Positions 24,868 through 33,675 of a DNA stretch of 64,000 nt are shown here, one piece after another. Within the stretch, counting starts at the first letter, position 1. Each line of letters starts with the position of its first letter. The notes under the pieces were generated by a model. That model was not told the origin of the DNA. It ran no database searches and worked only from the letters and a program-made list of their open reading frames with translations. Made by a program: the position numbers and the translations under genes. The stretch is from Clostridiales bacterium. GTDB lineage: Bacteria; Bacillota; Clostridia; Lachnospirales; WQUN01. The DNA lies in assembly GCA_031287685.1 (NCBI GenBank), contig JAITSQ010000025.1, positions 62,001 to 126,000 of the forward strand, read 5' to 3'.

Positions 24868-25980
24868 TTAATCAGTCCATTTGAAAATTTTTATGCGATG
24901 GTTGCCGTACCGCCCCAACGCGCCGTGAAGGTCGCGAAGCCCTTGAGCTTCGCAGGGGGAGTCGGTCAGGATAATAACTTCGTCATATTTGCGAAGATTA
25001 TATATAAAAGTTTCACGTCCGTTTTCGTAGAGGCTTGAAAGGGCGCACGCCTCATTGATGGGGCAGGGGAGCGGCGCGGGCAGAATCGGGCTTCTGGTCG
25101 TGGCCTGGACGGATACGCGGGCAAACCGGCTTTTTACGCCGCTTCCGGCCAGCAAGGCGGGATACATAAATTCCTCCGTGCCGATAATTAGCATATCGCC
25201 TTCGCGGCGCGCGCACATAGGTTTCAGCGTATCCGCCAGCTTTTCGCACGAGGCGCGGTACTCCTCCGCCCAAACGCCGAGATTCGGGTGCGGGCGGCCG
25301 CCTATTTCAATAATTTCGAGGGGATTTTCGTTCGGCTCGAACGGCTCAAAAGGAGTCGGCGGTAAATCCGCGTATTTCCGCGCTTTTTCCGCAAGGTTCG
25401 GGTCTGTGCGCTTATCTAAATAAAAATAAGAAACGGGATAATTTATCGCTGATTTGTTTATGCCGTCAAGCAGGGAAGCGACGGAGACTTTAATTGAATC
25501 CTTGAAAACTTTGCTTTTAAGTAGCGCGGACAAAGAATTGTCTATAGTTTGCCCAGTGGTTACTTCATCTTCAACGAAAATAATGCGGTCGAACTCCCGA
25601 AATTCCTCGCGCGGCAGGGAACAGAACAGGGCCTGAGCCGCGGCGTGGCTGTGTTCCTCTGAAAAACGGGCGATTAAAAATTCTTCGGGAAGCCTCTCCC
25701 GCGTGGTCTGGCAGTAATACGCGCCGGGGAGGCGTTCCGCGACCGCCGCTCCTATGGCTGTGGCGGTCTCCGCGAAGCCGATTACAAAAACGCGCTCGCC
25801 GCTTGAGAGGGATTTTTTAACCAGCTCACCCAGGCGGTGAAAATATTGGAGCGCGTCGTCCGGGTCTGCCGGCAGGTGCTTCGCCTGAAGGCGGTTGACT
25901 ATTAGGTAGGGTCGGCGCGTGTTGCCGCGCCGGGCGGCGAGCGCGAAATTTTCGGATTTATCTATGTCTGAAATTTCCAT
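24868..25980 (-). CDS. Ter-module phosphoribosyltransferase with TRSP domain
   Basis: A 370-residue two-domain protein. The N-terminal domain is an orotate-PRTase-like fold with the PRPP-binding loop IIFVEDEVTTGQTIDN. The C-terminal domain (about 240-370) includes LIIGTEEFMYPALLAG, like the TRSP region that follows such enzymes in Ter operons. Family knowledge: comparative genomics predicts that these enzymes build a nucleoside-like compound; the product is not known. It abuts the StiP and CitE-like genes with no gap. Confidence 0.85.
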   Translation of the reverse strand: MEISDIDKSENFALAARRGNTRRPYLIVNRLQAKHLPADPDDALQYFHRLGELVKKSLSSGERVFVIGFAETATAIGAAVAERLPGAYYCQTTRERLPEEFLIARFSEEHSHAAAQALFCSLPREEFREFDRIIFVEDEVTTGQTIDNSLSALLKSKVFKDSIKVSVASLLDGINKSAINYPVSYFYLDKRTDPNLAEKARKYADLPPTPFEPFEPNENPLEIIEIGGRPHPNLGVWAEEYRASCEKLADTLKPMCARREGDMLIIGTEEFMYPALLAGSGVKSRFARVSVQATTRSPILPAPLPCPINEACALSSLYENGRETFIYNLRKYDEVIILTDSPCEAQGLRDLHGALGRYGNHRIKIFKWTD

Positions 25981-26961
25981 TTATTTCCTCACCCCGTAAA
26001 TCTCCGCCAGGGTCACGATTTTTTCGGCCCAGCGGCGGTGGACTTTAACCTCGTTCATTCGCGCCGAGTGGGCGCTTTTTGCAACTCCGGACGCCCCCGT
26101 CCAGCTAAGGAGGCTTCGCGCGTCGGCGAAATCAGCCGCGCTGACTTTCATACATTCGCGGATTACCGGCACCTGCGACGGGTGTATGGCCGTTTTGCCG
26201 ATGAACCCGTTGAGCGCGTCGCGCTCCAGCTCCCGTATAAGGCCGGTTTTCCAGGCTCCGCCAATTCCGGAGTCGAAATATTCCCAGACGGGCGCGGAGA
26301 CGATATATTCGCCGGAAAAAATATTCAGAATGTCGGCGATTACGCCGTTCACCACGGCGACGTCATAAATCGTCTGAGAGACGTTCCGCCGCACGGCGTA
26401 AAGGTTGCAGAAATCGTTGCCGCCGACGCGGATATTCAGCACTATTTCTTTCATAGCGTCGAGGATTTCTTTTAGTCCGAAAAGCGCCTCGACTCTGTTT
26501 CTGGCGCTAATGACGCTTTTGCTTTCAAGAATGGGCATTAGATAAACCGGTTTGTCTGCCCGCGCGTTTATCTCATAGGCGGCGGTTTTGTAGTCAATAG
26601 CGTTGCGGAGGCTGAATTTTGGCAGCACGAAACCGCTCACGAGCGAAATAAGGCCGCCGAGTTCGTGAAAAATTCTCGACATATGCTGCGGGGAGCGTAT
26701 CCGTACGAAAATAAGCGGCAGGCCGTCTATGGAAATTTTGCCGGCGGAGGCGGCGCTCTCTATTTTTTCAAGCGTGGCCGTCAGTTGATTTTGCGCCTTG
26801 GAGAGGCTCGCGTCGGTAATGGAATCCTCAAGGCAGAACGTAATCGAGTCGGGAAGGATGAATTTTTGGGTAATGAGATTCTCCGCGATTGTTTTATTTA
26901 ACGCGGGGGTGTACATAAGCGCGCCGACGCGGTAGGATAAGAGGGGGGGCGAGTTGTTCAT
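25981..26961 (-). CDS. HpcH/HpaI aldolase / CitE-like lyase of the Ter module
   Basis: A 326-residue TIM-barrel protein from the ATG with AAGGAG six bases upstream; an upstream frame overlapping terD is rejected. Features are GALMYTPALNKTI, CLEDSITDASL, LIFVRIRSP, LMPILESKS with the metal-binding Glu, and KTAIHPSQVPVI. CitE-like enzymes make or break C-C bonds of short acyl compounds. In Ter operons this form is thought to work with the PRTases and the HAD phosphatase. A strong hairpin separates it from terD. Confidence 0.85.
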   Translation of the reverse strand: MNNSPPLLSYRVGALMYTPALNKTIAENLITQKFILPDSITFCLEDSITDASLSKAQNQLTATLEKIESAASAGKISIDGLPLIFVRIRSPQHMSRIFHELGGLISLVSGFVLPKFSLRNAIDYKTAAYEINARADKPVYLMPILESKSVISARNRVEALFGLKEILDAMKEIVLNIRVGGNDFCNLYAVRRNVSQTIYDVAVVNGVIADILNIFSGEYIVSAPVWEYFDSGIGGAWKTGLIRELERDALNGFIGKTAIHPSQVPVIRECMKVSAADFADARSLLSWTGASGVAKSAHSARMNEVKVHRRWAEKIVTLAEIYGVRK

Positions 26962-26988
26962 AGATAGCTCCTTGTGTATAAATATAAC

Positions 26989-27017
26989 AACCGCGGGGAC
27001 TTTTCGTCCCCGCGGTT
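26989..27017 (-). terminator. Hairpin between terD and the biosynthetic genes
   Basis: A perfect 12-bp stem AACCGCGGGGAC/GTCCCCGCGGTT with a 5-nt loop. No long T run follows on the minus strand, so it is more likely an attenuator or RNA-stability element than a full stop. Confidence 0.6.
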
Positions 27018-27029
27018 TATAAGCTGGGT

Positions 27030-27611
27030 TTAAGTCGTGGCCATCCCGAAATTCTTGCACAGCGCCTTAATCCCGCCCTCGAAGCCGTTGCCGACGGCGT
27101 TGAACTTCCACTCGCCGGCGTTGCGGTAAAGCTCGCCCACTATAACGGCGGTCTGGGTTGAGAAATCTTCGCCAAGGTCATAGCTGATAAGCCCCGCGCC
27201 GGTGGTCTCGTCAAAAATGCGGATAAAAGCGTTTGAAACCTGGCCGAAATTCTGTTTGCGCTCCTCCGCCTGATGGATAGTCACCGCAAAGTCGATTTTT
27301 TCAACGCTCGCGGGAACGAGCGAAAGGTCAACCTTAATCTGCTCGTCGTCGCCGTCACCCGCGCCGGTCAGGTTGTCTCCGGTATGCTCCACCGAGCCGC
27401 TTTCGTGCTTTTTATTGCCGTAAAACACAAAATCCTTCTCGGAGGCCGCCTTGCCCGCGCCGTTCAGCAAAAACACCGACGCGTCCAAGTCGAAGTCAGA
27501 ACCTCCGTCATACTTGTTCGTGTCCCAACCGAGTCCAACCACGATTTTCGCAAGGCCGGGGTTGGTTTTTGTCAGGTCTACTTTCTGTCCTTTTTGCAAG
27601 CTGATAGCCAT
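27030..27611 (-). CDS. TerD-family protein (first paralogue)
   Basis: A 193-residue TerD-family beta-sandwich protein. The calcium-binding segment is intact: [22 protein letters not shown], with acidic residues at the expected places, followed by [13 protein letters not shown]. TerD proteins bind Ca2+ and give resistance to tellurite, phage and other stress by an unclear mechanism. AGGAGG lies before the ATG. It is about 40 nt downstream of the second paralogue. Confidence 0.95.
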   Translation of the reverse strand: MAISLQKGQKVDLTKTNPGLAKIVVGLGWDTNKYDGGSDFDLDASVFLLNGAGKAASEKDFVFYGNKKHESGSVEHTGDNLTGAGDGDDEQIKVDLSLVPASVEKIDFAVTIHQAEERKQNFGQVSNAFIRIFDETTGAGLISYDLGEDFSTQTAVIVGELYRNAGEWKFNAVGNGFEGGIKALCKNFGMATT

Positions 27612-27625
27612 AGTTAAATCCTCCT

Positions 27626-27649
27626 GTAGTATAGTAGTATAGTAGTATA
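27626..27649. repeat. Three tandem copies of GTAGTATA
   Basis: An exact 8-bp tandem repeat lies between the second and first terD genes, just upstream of the ribosome site. It could slip in length. Confidence 0.8.
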
Positions 27650-27652
27650 ATA

Positions 27653-28237
27653 TTAAACGCTCACGCCGTAATCTCTGCAGATGGAGTTCAGACCGCCCTG
27701 ATAGCCGCTGCCGACGGCGTTAAACTTCCACTCGCTGGCGTGGCGGTAAAGCTCGCACACGACGACGGCGGTTTCAACGGAAAAATCCTCCACAAGGTCA
27801 AAACGGAGCAGCTCCGTGCCCTTCATATCGTTCTGGTCGGCGCGTTTGGCCAGCCGCACGTAAGAATTGGACACCTGCCCGAAGTTCTGGCTCCGCGCCG
27901 CCGCGTCGTAAATCGTCACCGTAACGGCGATTTTTTCAACGTCGGCGGGCACTTTTGAGAAATCAACCAGAAGCGTTTCGTCGTCGCCGTCGCCCGCGCC
28001 GGTCAGGTTGTCTCCGGTATGGATAACCGCGTCGTTTCGGCTTTTAAGGTTATTATAGAAAATAAAATCCGCGTCCCCGGAGACTTTGCCGGAGGCGTTC
28101 AGCAGAAACGCCGACACGTCCAAGTCGAAATCCGCGCCGCCGTCATATTTATTCGTGTCCCACCCAAGGCCGACAAGAGCCAGGGTCATTGTTTTGTCGA
28201 GCGTGACGCGCTGCCCTTTTGATAAATTAACTCCCAT
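27653..28237 (-). CDS. TerD-family protein (second paralogue)
   Basis: A 194-residue TerD protein from the ATG preceded by GGGAGG. The calcium segment is [20 protein letters not shown] and the second acidic loop [13 protein letters not shown]. Sequence is close to the first paralogue, so they probably arose by duplication. A few extra residues ([12 protein letters not shown]) extend one loop. Confidence 0.95.
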   Translation of the reverse strand: MGVNLSKGQRVTLDKTMTLALVGLGWDTNKYDGGADFDLDVSAFLLNASGKVSGDADFIFYNNLKSRNDAVIHTGDNLTGAGDGDDETLLVDFSKVPADVEKIAVTVTIYDAAARSQNFGQVSNSYVRLAKRADQNDMKGTELLRFDLVEDFSVETAVVVCELYRHASEWKFNAVGSGYQGGLNSICRDYGVSV

Positions 28238-28284
28238 TTGAGTACCTCCCATAATATATTGCGCTTTCGATATTTATTATACAT

Positions 28285-28890
28285 CTACATATATCTTTGC
28301 GCAAGCTGTGAAATGCCTATATCTTTAGTGCCCTGGCCTATCGCGCTGAATTTCCACTCGCCGTCACGGCGGTAGACCTCTCCGAAAATAAGCGCGGTGC
28401 ACCCGGAATAATTTTCGGTCAGGTTATAGCGGCAAAGCTCCTGGCCCTTATCCGCGTCAACAAGGCGAATGAAGGCGTTTTGAACCCGGCCGAAGTCCTG
28501 CCGGCGCTTGTCCGCCTCGTAAATATTGACGACAAACACGATGCGCTCAAACTTCGGGGGGACGGCGGAGAGGTCAACGACAATCTGCTCGTCGTCGCCG
28601 TCGCCCGCGCCGGTGAGGTTATCCCCCATATGAAGGATGGAGCCGGAGACGTGTTTGAGGTTGCCGAAATACACCACGTCCTCCTTGGCGGCCAGCTTGC
28701 CGGCGGCGTTGCATAAAAAAGCCGAGGCGTCGCAGTCGATAGCCTGGGTCCGGCCGCCCATAAGGCCGCCGAGCAGGCCCCCGCCGGCGGGGGCGGCTTC
28801 GTCCCATCCAAGCCCCGCGATAATACGGCGCAGGGAGGAGTTGCCTTTCGTTAAGTCTACTTTTTGGCCTTTTTGCAGGTTTACGGACAT
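28285..28890 (-). CDS. TerD-family protein with Gly-rich insert (third paralogue)
   Basis: A 201-residue TerD protein. In the loop where the other two have KYDGGxDFDLD, this one has a Gly-rich insert and ends TQAIDCDASAFLC, so some Ca2+ ligands differ. The later loop [13 protein letters not shown] is kept. It may have weaker or different metal binding. It is the first terD in transcription order. Confidence 0.93.
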   Translation of the reverse strand: MSVNLQKGQKVDLTKGNSSLRRIIAGLGWDEAAPAGGGLLGGLMGGRTQAIDCDASAFLCNAAGKLAAKEDVVYFGNLKHVSGSILHMGDNLTGAGDGDDEQIVVDLSAVPPKFERIVFVVNIYEADKRRQDFGRVQNAFIRLVDADKGQELCRYNLTENYSGCTALIFGEVYRRDGEWKFSAIGQGTKDIGISQLAQRYM

Positions 28891-28910
28891 TTTACCACTT
28901 CTTTCGATTT

Positions 28911-28991
28911 GTTATAAAGCCCTCAGTCAGCGGGGCCGCGAATAGCGCGGCGGCTATAAGTAAGCGGGAGTTTTCGTTAGAAGCTCCCGTT
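28911..28991. repeat. Palindromic spacer before terD
   Basis: TTATAAAGCC...GGCTATAA ends (28912-28959) enclose CCGCG/CGCGG, like a short relative of the TATAGC elements. Next to it GCGGGAG...CTCCCG (28963-28989) forms another hairpin. Together they separate the 50-residue gene from the terD genes. Confidence 0.4.
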
Positions 28992-29144
28992 TTAGTTGTT
29001 GCTGGATTGTTTTATTGATTCTAGAATCTCGACCGCCTGCTGCAAAGTTTTGCCTTCAGCGAGGGCTTTGTTGAGCAGGGCTATTGTTTGTTCCCGTTCA
29101 AGCGCCACCGCGTATTTTATCGCAAGTTCGGTTGCTGTGGGCAT
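28992..29144 (-). CDS. Small protein (50 residues) between Ca-ATPase and terD
   Basis: A short frame read by eye with GGAGGCGGGAT before its ATG. The product is one or two amphipathic helices (TELAIKYAVALEREQTIALL, then AEGKTLQQAVEILESIKQ) with no membrane segment. It starts 31 nt after the Ca2+-ATPase stop and is probably translated from the same mRNA. No family is recognised. Confidence 0.6.
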   Translation of the reverse strand: MPTATELAIKYAVALEREQTIALLNKALAEGKTLQQAVEILESIKQSSNN

Positions 29145-29175
29145 ATCCCGCCTCCCTTCATTAAAAGTAATATAT

Positions 29176-31821
29176 TTAACGCCGCTTGCCTTGTGCCGTC
29201 ACCGCCTTTCTTATAAGGTCAACGGGGATAATCAGAGCCGCCGAGCCGAGCGCGACCGCCCATTCAAGCGGGTTCAGCCCGTAACAGCGGAGCACCGCGC
29301 CGCCCAGATAGGTCATTATAATCTGCACAAGGGCAATCAGACCTATAATCCGGAGGAAACCGGGATTTTTGCCGATGTTGTCAAAGAGGTTGAGCCTGTC
29401 CGTCCGCGCGTTGAAAGAGTTGAACACGGCGGCGAATATGAAAAACACGAAATATCCCGTCAGGACGTAGCGCATATCCTCAGCGCCGCCCCGGAAAGCG
29501 GAGTCGAACGTTTTTGAGAACAGAAACAACATACTCATTATAAAGGTAAAGACCGCGCCCGTCAAGATAGCGCTCCACATATATCCGCTGACGATAGGCT
29601 CGTCCCGGCGTTTGGGGGCTTCGTGCATAAAGCGGGGAAGGGCCGGCTCCCCGCCGAAGGCCAGCGCCGCGAGAGTATCCATTACTAAATTTATCCACAG
29701 AATCTGGGTGATTGAAAGCGGGTTCTCCATACCGAGCAGGGGCGACGCGAAAGACACCAGCACCGCCGTCACGTTGATGGTCAGCTGAAAGATTATAAAC
29801 TTCCGTATGCTGTTGAAAATGGTGCGCCCGTAGAGAATCGCCTTGTCTATGGAGTTGAAATTGTCGTCAAGAATCACGATGTCCCCGGCTTCCTTGGCGA
29901 CCTCCGTCCCGCCGCCCATAGCGAAGCCCACGTCCGCTTTTTTAAGCGCGGGGGAGTCGTTCACGCCGTCTCCGGTCATACCCACGACAAGATTTTTATC
30001 CTGGGCGATTTTGACGAGCCGGCTTTTGTCGGAGGGCAGGGCGCGGGAAATAACGCGGATTTTCGGCAGGATTTCGGCAATCTGCTCGTCCGTCATATCC
30101 CGCAGGTCCTCGGAGGTCAGGGCGACGTCCCCGTCGTCGGTAAGAAGGCCCGCTTCCCTGGCGATTGCCGTGGCGGTGTCCTTTCTGTCGCCGGTAATCA
30201 TAACCACCTGCACGCCCGCGCGTTTAACCTCCGCTATGGCGGTTATGGATTCCGGGCGCACCTCGTCCCGTATGCCGACGACGCCGACAAGGGCGCAGCC
30301 GCCGGACGGGAGCCGGCCTTCGGTGATAGGCTCTTTTGAAACGGCGAACGCCAGAACGCGTATGGCGCGTTCGGCCAGCCGGTCTATGACCGCCTCCACG
30401 TCGGCGATTTTTCCGGCAAAGTCCTGAATATTGCCGCTGCCGTCATAATACCCTGTGCAGCGGGAAAGGATTTTTTCCGGCGCGCCTTTAATCAGGGTGC
30501 ATTCATAGTCGCCTTTTACGGAGGCCAAGGAGTATTTATTCTCGCTGTTAAAGGGCACGGAGTCCGCGACGGTTATACTCGCCGGCTTGTCCTTGCCGAC
30601 GATAAAGCCCAAAATGGCGCGTTCCGTGGCGTTGCCGCCGATGGGGCGGGGGTTGCCGCTCTCGTCGGTCGTCAGGAGCGCGGAGGTGTTGTGGCGTATC
30701 GAGAGCGCGAGCAATTTCGCGCAAGCCTCCGGCAGAGCCTCGAAAGAGTTGTATTCCCGCGCTTCCCCGTCCGCGAAAACGACCGCCTCAAGGCGGCCCT
30801 TGGTAATCGTGCCGGTTTTATCGGAAAAAAGAATATTGAGGCTGCCCGCCGTTTCTATCCCGGCGATTTTGCGCACGAGAACGTTGTCTTTAAGCATTTT
30901 TCCCATATTAAGCGCGGAAACTATGGCGATCATAAGCGGAAGCCCCTCGGGAACCGCCATTACGATTATTATGACGGCCAGAATAACGGCGTTGACCGCG
31001 TCCTGCGCAATCTGCCAGCCCGCGTGGTGGTTCATTATGACCTGCACAAACATAAACGCGGCAGCGATAGCCACGCCGCCGATATATCCGAAGCGGCTTA
31101 TGCCCTCCGCCAAGTCGGAGAGCTTGACTTTCAGAGGGGAATCTCTGTCCTCCGTCCGCTGAAGGTCGCCGGCGATTTTGCCGTAAAGGGTGGAGTCCCC
31201 CACGCTGGCGGCTTTCATAACGGCGTTGCCGGAGCATACGATGGCTCCGCGGAATACGTTGTGAAAGTCAAGAAAATCGACAGTTTCGGGGTTTTCATAA
31301 TCCGCGGGGGCGGCCTTTTTCTCCGCTTCTTTGCTTTCGCCGTTCAACACGGACTGGTCAACTTTTATAGAGCCGGAGATTATGGCGCCGTCGGCGGGAA
31401 TTTTATCTCCGGACTGGAGCAGGACCAAATCGTCAGCCACAACGTCGTCAATCGGGATTTCCGTGATTATGCCGTTGCGGTAGACTTTGCACTTTATTCT
31501 GGACGCCTCGTCCTGGAGCTTCTGAAAGGCGTTCTCGTTGCGATATTCGGAAAATGTGGAGACGAACGTGGCTATAAGCACCGCCAGGGCTATGCCGACG
31601 GATTCGTACCAGTGGGTCTTGCCCAAGAAGGCGAAAACCACGTTGATTATAAGCGCCACGCAGAGAATTTTAATCATCGGGTCGCCAAAATTGCCTATGA
31701 GCTTGTCACGGAAACTTTCGGGCTTGACCTCGCTTAAAAGGTTCGAGCCGCGGGAAAGGCGGGACTCGATAACCTCTTTATCGGTAAGCCCTTTAAAAGT
31801 CGAATTTGCTTCGGTATCCAT
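29176..31821 (-). CDS. Calcium-translocating P-type ATPase
   Basis: An 881-residue P2-type ATPase from the ATG with GGAGG five bases upstream. In order: cation N-terminal region, AVPEGLPLMIAI in membrane helix 4 (Ca2+ site), phosphorylation motif SDKTGTITKG, KGAPEKILSRC nucleotide region, MITGDRKDTA, GDGVNDSPALKKADVGFAMG, and a C-terminal set of helices with NLVMDTLAALAFG. It exports Ca2+ from the cytoplasm. Its position just upstream of three Ca2+-binding TerD genes points to shared calcium handling. Confidence 0.95.
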   Translation of the reverse strand: MDTEANSTFKGLTDKEVIESRLSRGSNLLSEVKPESFRDKLIGNFGDPMIKILCVALIINVVFAFLGKTHWYESVGIALAVLIATFVSTFSEYRNENAFQKLQDEASRIKCKVYRNGIITEIPIDDVVADDLVLLQSGDKIPADGAIISGSIKVDQSVLNGESKEAEKKAAPADYENPETVDFLDFHNVFRGAIVCSGNAVMKAASVGDSTLYGKIAGDLQRTEDRDSPLKVKLSDLAEGISRFGYIGGVAIAAAFMFVQVIMNHHAGWQIAQDAVNAVILAVIIIVMAVPEGLPLMIAIVSALNMGKMLKDNVLVRKIAGIETAGSLNILFSDKTGTITKGRLEAVVFADGEAREYNSFEALPEACAKLLALSIRHNTSALLTTDESGNPRPIGGNATERAILGFIVGKDKPASITVADSVPFNSENKYSLASVKGDYECTLIKGAPEKILSRCTGYYDGSGNIQDFAGKIADVEAVIDRLAERAIRVLAFAVSKEPITEGRLPSGGCALVGVVGIRDEVRPESITAIAEVKRAGVQVVMITGDRKDTATAIAREAGLLTDDGDVALTSEDLRDMTDEQIAEILPKIRVISRALPSDKSRLVKIAQDKNLVVGMTGDGVNDSPALKKADVGFAMGGGTEVAKEAGDIVILDDNFNSIDKAILYGRTIFNSIRKFIIFQLTINVTAVLVSFASPLLGMENPLSITQILWINLVMDTLAALAFGGEPALPRFMHEAPKRRDEPIVSGYMWSAILTGAVFTFIMSMLFLFSKTFDSAFRGGAEDMRYVLTGYFVFFIFAAVFNSFNARTDRLNLFDNIGKNPGFLRIIGLIALVQIIMTYLGGAVLRCYGLNPLEWAVALGSAALIIPVDLIRKAVTAQGKRR

Positions 31822-31880
31822 ATAATCCTCCAGTAAATTTATGAAATTTGAATATATAATTTTTTCCGCATTACCCAAAA

Positions 31881-31909
31881 ATTATACAATAAGCGGCGTG
31901 AAAAAACAA
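31881..31909 (-). promoter_or_regulatory. Probable promoter of the Ca-ATPase/Ter group
   Basis: On the minus strand TTGTTT, 17-bp spacer, perfect TATAAT, about 60 nt before the ATPase start. Confidence 0.6.
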
Positions 31910-32014
31910 GCCTTTTCAATTAATTTTACGCGCTGTTGTGGTAATTTGTCTGACCGTATCGAAAAATTTTATCTGTTTGACTATTGCAAATTCCGATAAA
32001 ATGTAATAAGATTT

Positions 32015-32064
32015 AAGTAGAGCAAAGTGGTGCGAAGTTGTTTGAAGTGGAATGAAGCGGCGCG
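32015..32064 (+). promoter_or_regulatory. MraZ operator, five 10-bp repeats
   Basis: AAGTAGAGCA, AAGTGGTGCG, AAGTTGTTTG, AAGTGGAATG and AAGCGGCGCG follow one another without gaps. MraZ is known to bind direct repeats with a 10-bp period upstream of its own gene and repress the division cluster. The array ends 14 nt before the mraZ ATG and overlaps the leader. Confidence 0.85.
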
Positions 32065-32078
32065 GTGGTGGAGGAATT

Positions 32079-32510
32079 ATGTTTTACGGCGAGTATCAGC
32101 ACGGCCTGGACGCGAAAAACCGCGCCGTGATACCATCAAAATTCCGCGCGGCCCTTGGAAGCCGGTTCATGCTTACGCGCGGGTGGGACAAGTGCCTCGT
32201 CGTTTATACGATGGATAAATGGGGCGCGCTGGCGGAAAAGGTGTCGCCGCTGCCCACCGCGGACGAAGAGGTGCGCTGGTTTACCCGCGCCATGTTCAGC
32301 AAGGCCGCGGAGTGCGAGCCGGACGCGCAGGGGCGCGTGCTTATCCCCGGGAAGCTGCGCGAATACGCGGGCATAGAGCGGGATATAGTTTTCGTCGGCG
32401 CGTTTGAGCGCATAGAAATCTGGAGCCTCGAAAACTGGGATAAATACAATAGCGAGGAACAGTTTGACGCGGAAGCCGTCGCGGCGAAAATGGCGGAGCT
32501 TGGGGTGTGA
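32079..32510 (+). CDS. mraZ: Transcriptional regulator MraZ
   Basis: A 143-residue protein, the standard MraZ length, from the ATG preceded by GGAGG. It has the two MraZ/AbrB-like repeats: LDAKNRAVIPSKFRAAL and EPDAQGRVLIPGKLREYAG. It represses its own division and cell-wall operon through the repeats just upstream. Its stop is followed at once by rsmH. Confidence 0.96.
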   Translation: MFYGEYQHGLDAKNRAVIPSKFRAALGSRFMLTRGWDKCLVVYTMDKWGALAEKVSPLPTADEEVRWFTRAMFSKAAECEPDAQGRVLIPGKLREYAGIERDIVFVGAFERIEIWSLENWDKYNSEEQFDAEAVAAKMAELGV

Positions 32511-32512
32511 GT

Positions 32513-33460
32513 ATGTACGGTCATAAGCCCGTTTTACTTGAGGAAACTATAGAAAGCCTTAATATAAAGCCGGACGGCGTGTATTTAGACGGGACGGCGG
32601 GCGGCTTCGGCCACTCTGCGCGGATTCTGGAAAAACTTGGGGAGCGCGGGCGGCTCATATGCTCGGACCGGGATCCGGCGGCCATAGAGCGCGGCCGGGA
32701 TTTTGCCAAAGACCCCCGCGTGACGCTTATAAACTCGAATTTTGTTTTCATTAAGCGCGATATTGCGCGCTTGAACATAGAAGCCCTTGACGGGGTTCTG
32801 CTTGATTTGGGCGTGTCGTCGTTTCAGCTGGACGAGCCTGAGCGAGGCTTTTCGTATAACCGCGAGGCCCCGCTGGATATGCGTATGGACAACACAAGCG
32901 GCCATACCGCCGCCGACATTGTGGATATGTTTCCGCAGGAGGATTTGGCGCGGATTATAAGAGACTACGGGGAGGAGCGTTTCGCCGCGCGGATAGCCGC
33001 GTTTATAGCCCGCGAGCGGGAAAAGGAGCCGATAACCACCACCACGCGCCTTGCCGAAATCGTCAAAGCCGCAATCCCCGCGAAGCGCCGGCGCCAAGGC
33101 GGACACCCCGCCAAGAGGACGTTTCAGGCGCTCAGAATAGAAGTCAACGGAGAGCTTTCGAGGCTCGGCGAGGCCCTCCGGGGCGCGGCGGGCGCACTGG
33201 CGGGCGGAGGGCGGCTCGCGGTGATTACTTTTCATTCGCTTGAGGACAGGATAGTCAAAACGGCTTTCCGGGAGCTTTCCGCCGGCTGCGTATGCCCGCC
33301 GGAGATACCCGTGTGCGTATGCGGCCGGCTTCCGGAATTCCGCAGGGTCACGGGCAGGCCGGTTTTGCCGGGGCAAGCCGAAACGGACGGGAACCCCCGC
33401 GCCCGGAGCGCGAAACTCCGCGTTCTGGAGCGGATTATAACAGTTGAACAAGGGGGTTGA
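32513..33460 (+). CDS. rsmH: 16S rRNA m4C1402 methyltransferase RsmH
   Basis: A 315-residue enzyme with GHKPVLLEETI, DGTAGGFGHS (SAM loop), DLGVSSFQLDEPERGFSY and RRQGGHPAKRTFQALRIEVN, all diagnostic for RsmH/MraW. It methylates C1402 of 16S rRNA. I chose the ATG at 32513 with GGGGTG upstream; the in-frame GTG at 32507 overlapping the mraZ stop is possible. Confidence 0.96.
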   Translation: MYGHKPVLLEETIESLNIKPDGVYLDGTAGGFGHSARILEKLGERGRLICSDRDPAAIERGRDFAKDPRVTLINSNFVFIKRDIARLNIEALDGVLLDLGVSSFQLDEPERGFSYNREAPLDMRMDNTSGHTAADIVDMFPQEDLARIIRDYGEERFAARIAAFIAREREKEPITTTTRLAEIVKAAIPAKRRRQGGHPAKRTFQALRIEVNGELSRLGEALRGAAGALAGGGRLAVITFHSLEDRIVKTAFRELSAGCVCPPEIPVCVCGRLPEFRRVTGRPVLPGQAETDGNPRARSAKLRVLERIITVEQGG

Positions 33461-33501
33461 TGCGAACTTGTTCGCGGCCCCCCCCTTGCGAGACTGCCGC
33501 G

Positions 33502-33536
33502 CTTTTACTTTCTCACGGTTCAAGAGAAAGTAAAAG
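33502..33536. repeat. 13-bp hairpin between rsmH and ftsL
   Basis: Perfect arms CTTTTACTTTCTC and GAGAAAGTAAAAG with a 9-nt loop. This type of hairpin is common as an intergenic repeat in related genomes (from memory). The rest of the 215-nt gap shows no gene. Confidence 0.65.
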
Positions 33537-33675
33537 TACTATAATAACGGCGAGGCGGTTTTTAAGTTAAACGGCTGGCTTTACTTTATAAAATCGAGGG
33601 GAGCGGCTTTTTCGGCGGAGTCCTTAAGCCGCGAAAATAAGGATTGCTAATGTAACGCACAAAGGAGCGGTAAGT

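Noticed and set aside
26962-27060. 33-residue N-terminal extension of the CitE-like protein
   Set aside because: It would overlap the end of terD and cross a strong hairpin, while the internal ATG has an AAGGAG site.
27626-27649. Tandem GTAGTATA repeats as a CRISPR-like array
   Set aside because: Only 8-bp units with no spacers; a simple tandem repeat.
30691-31737. 348-codon plus-strand frame opposite the Ca2+-ATPase
   Set aside because: A shadow of the GC-rich codon pattern of the ATPase, which has all P-type motifs.
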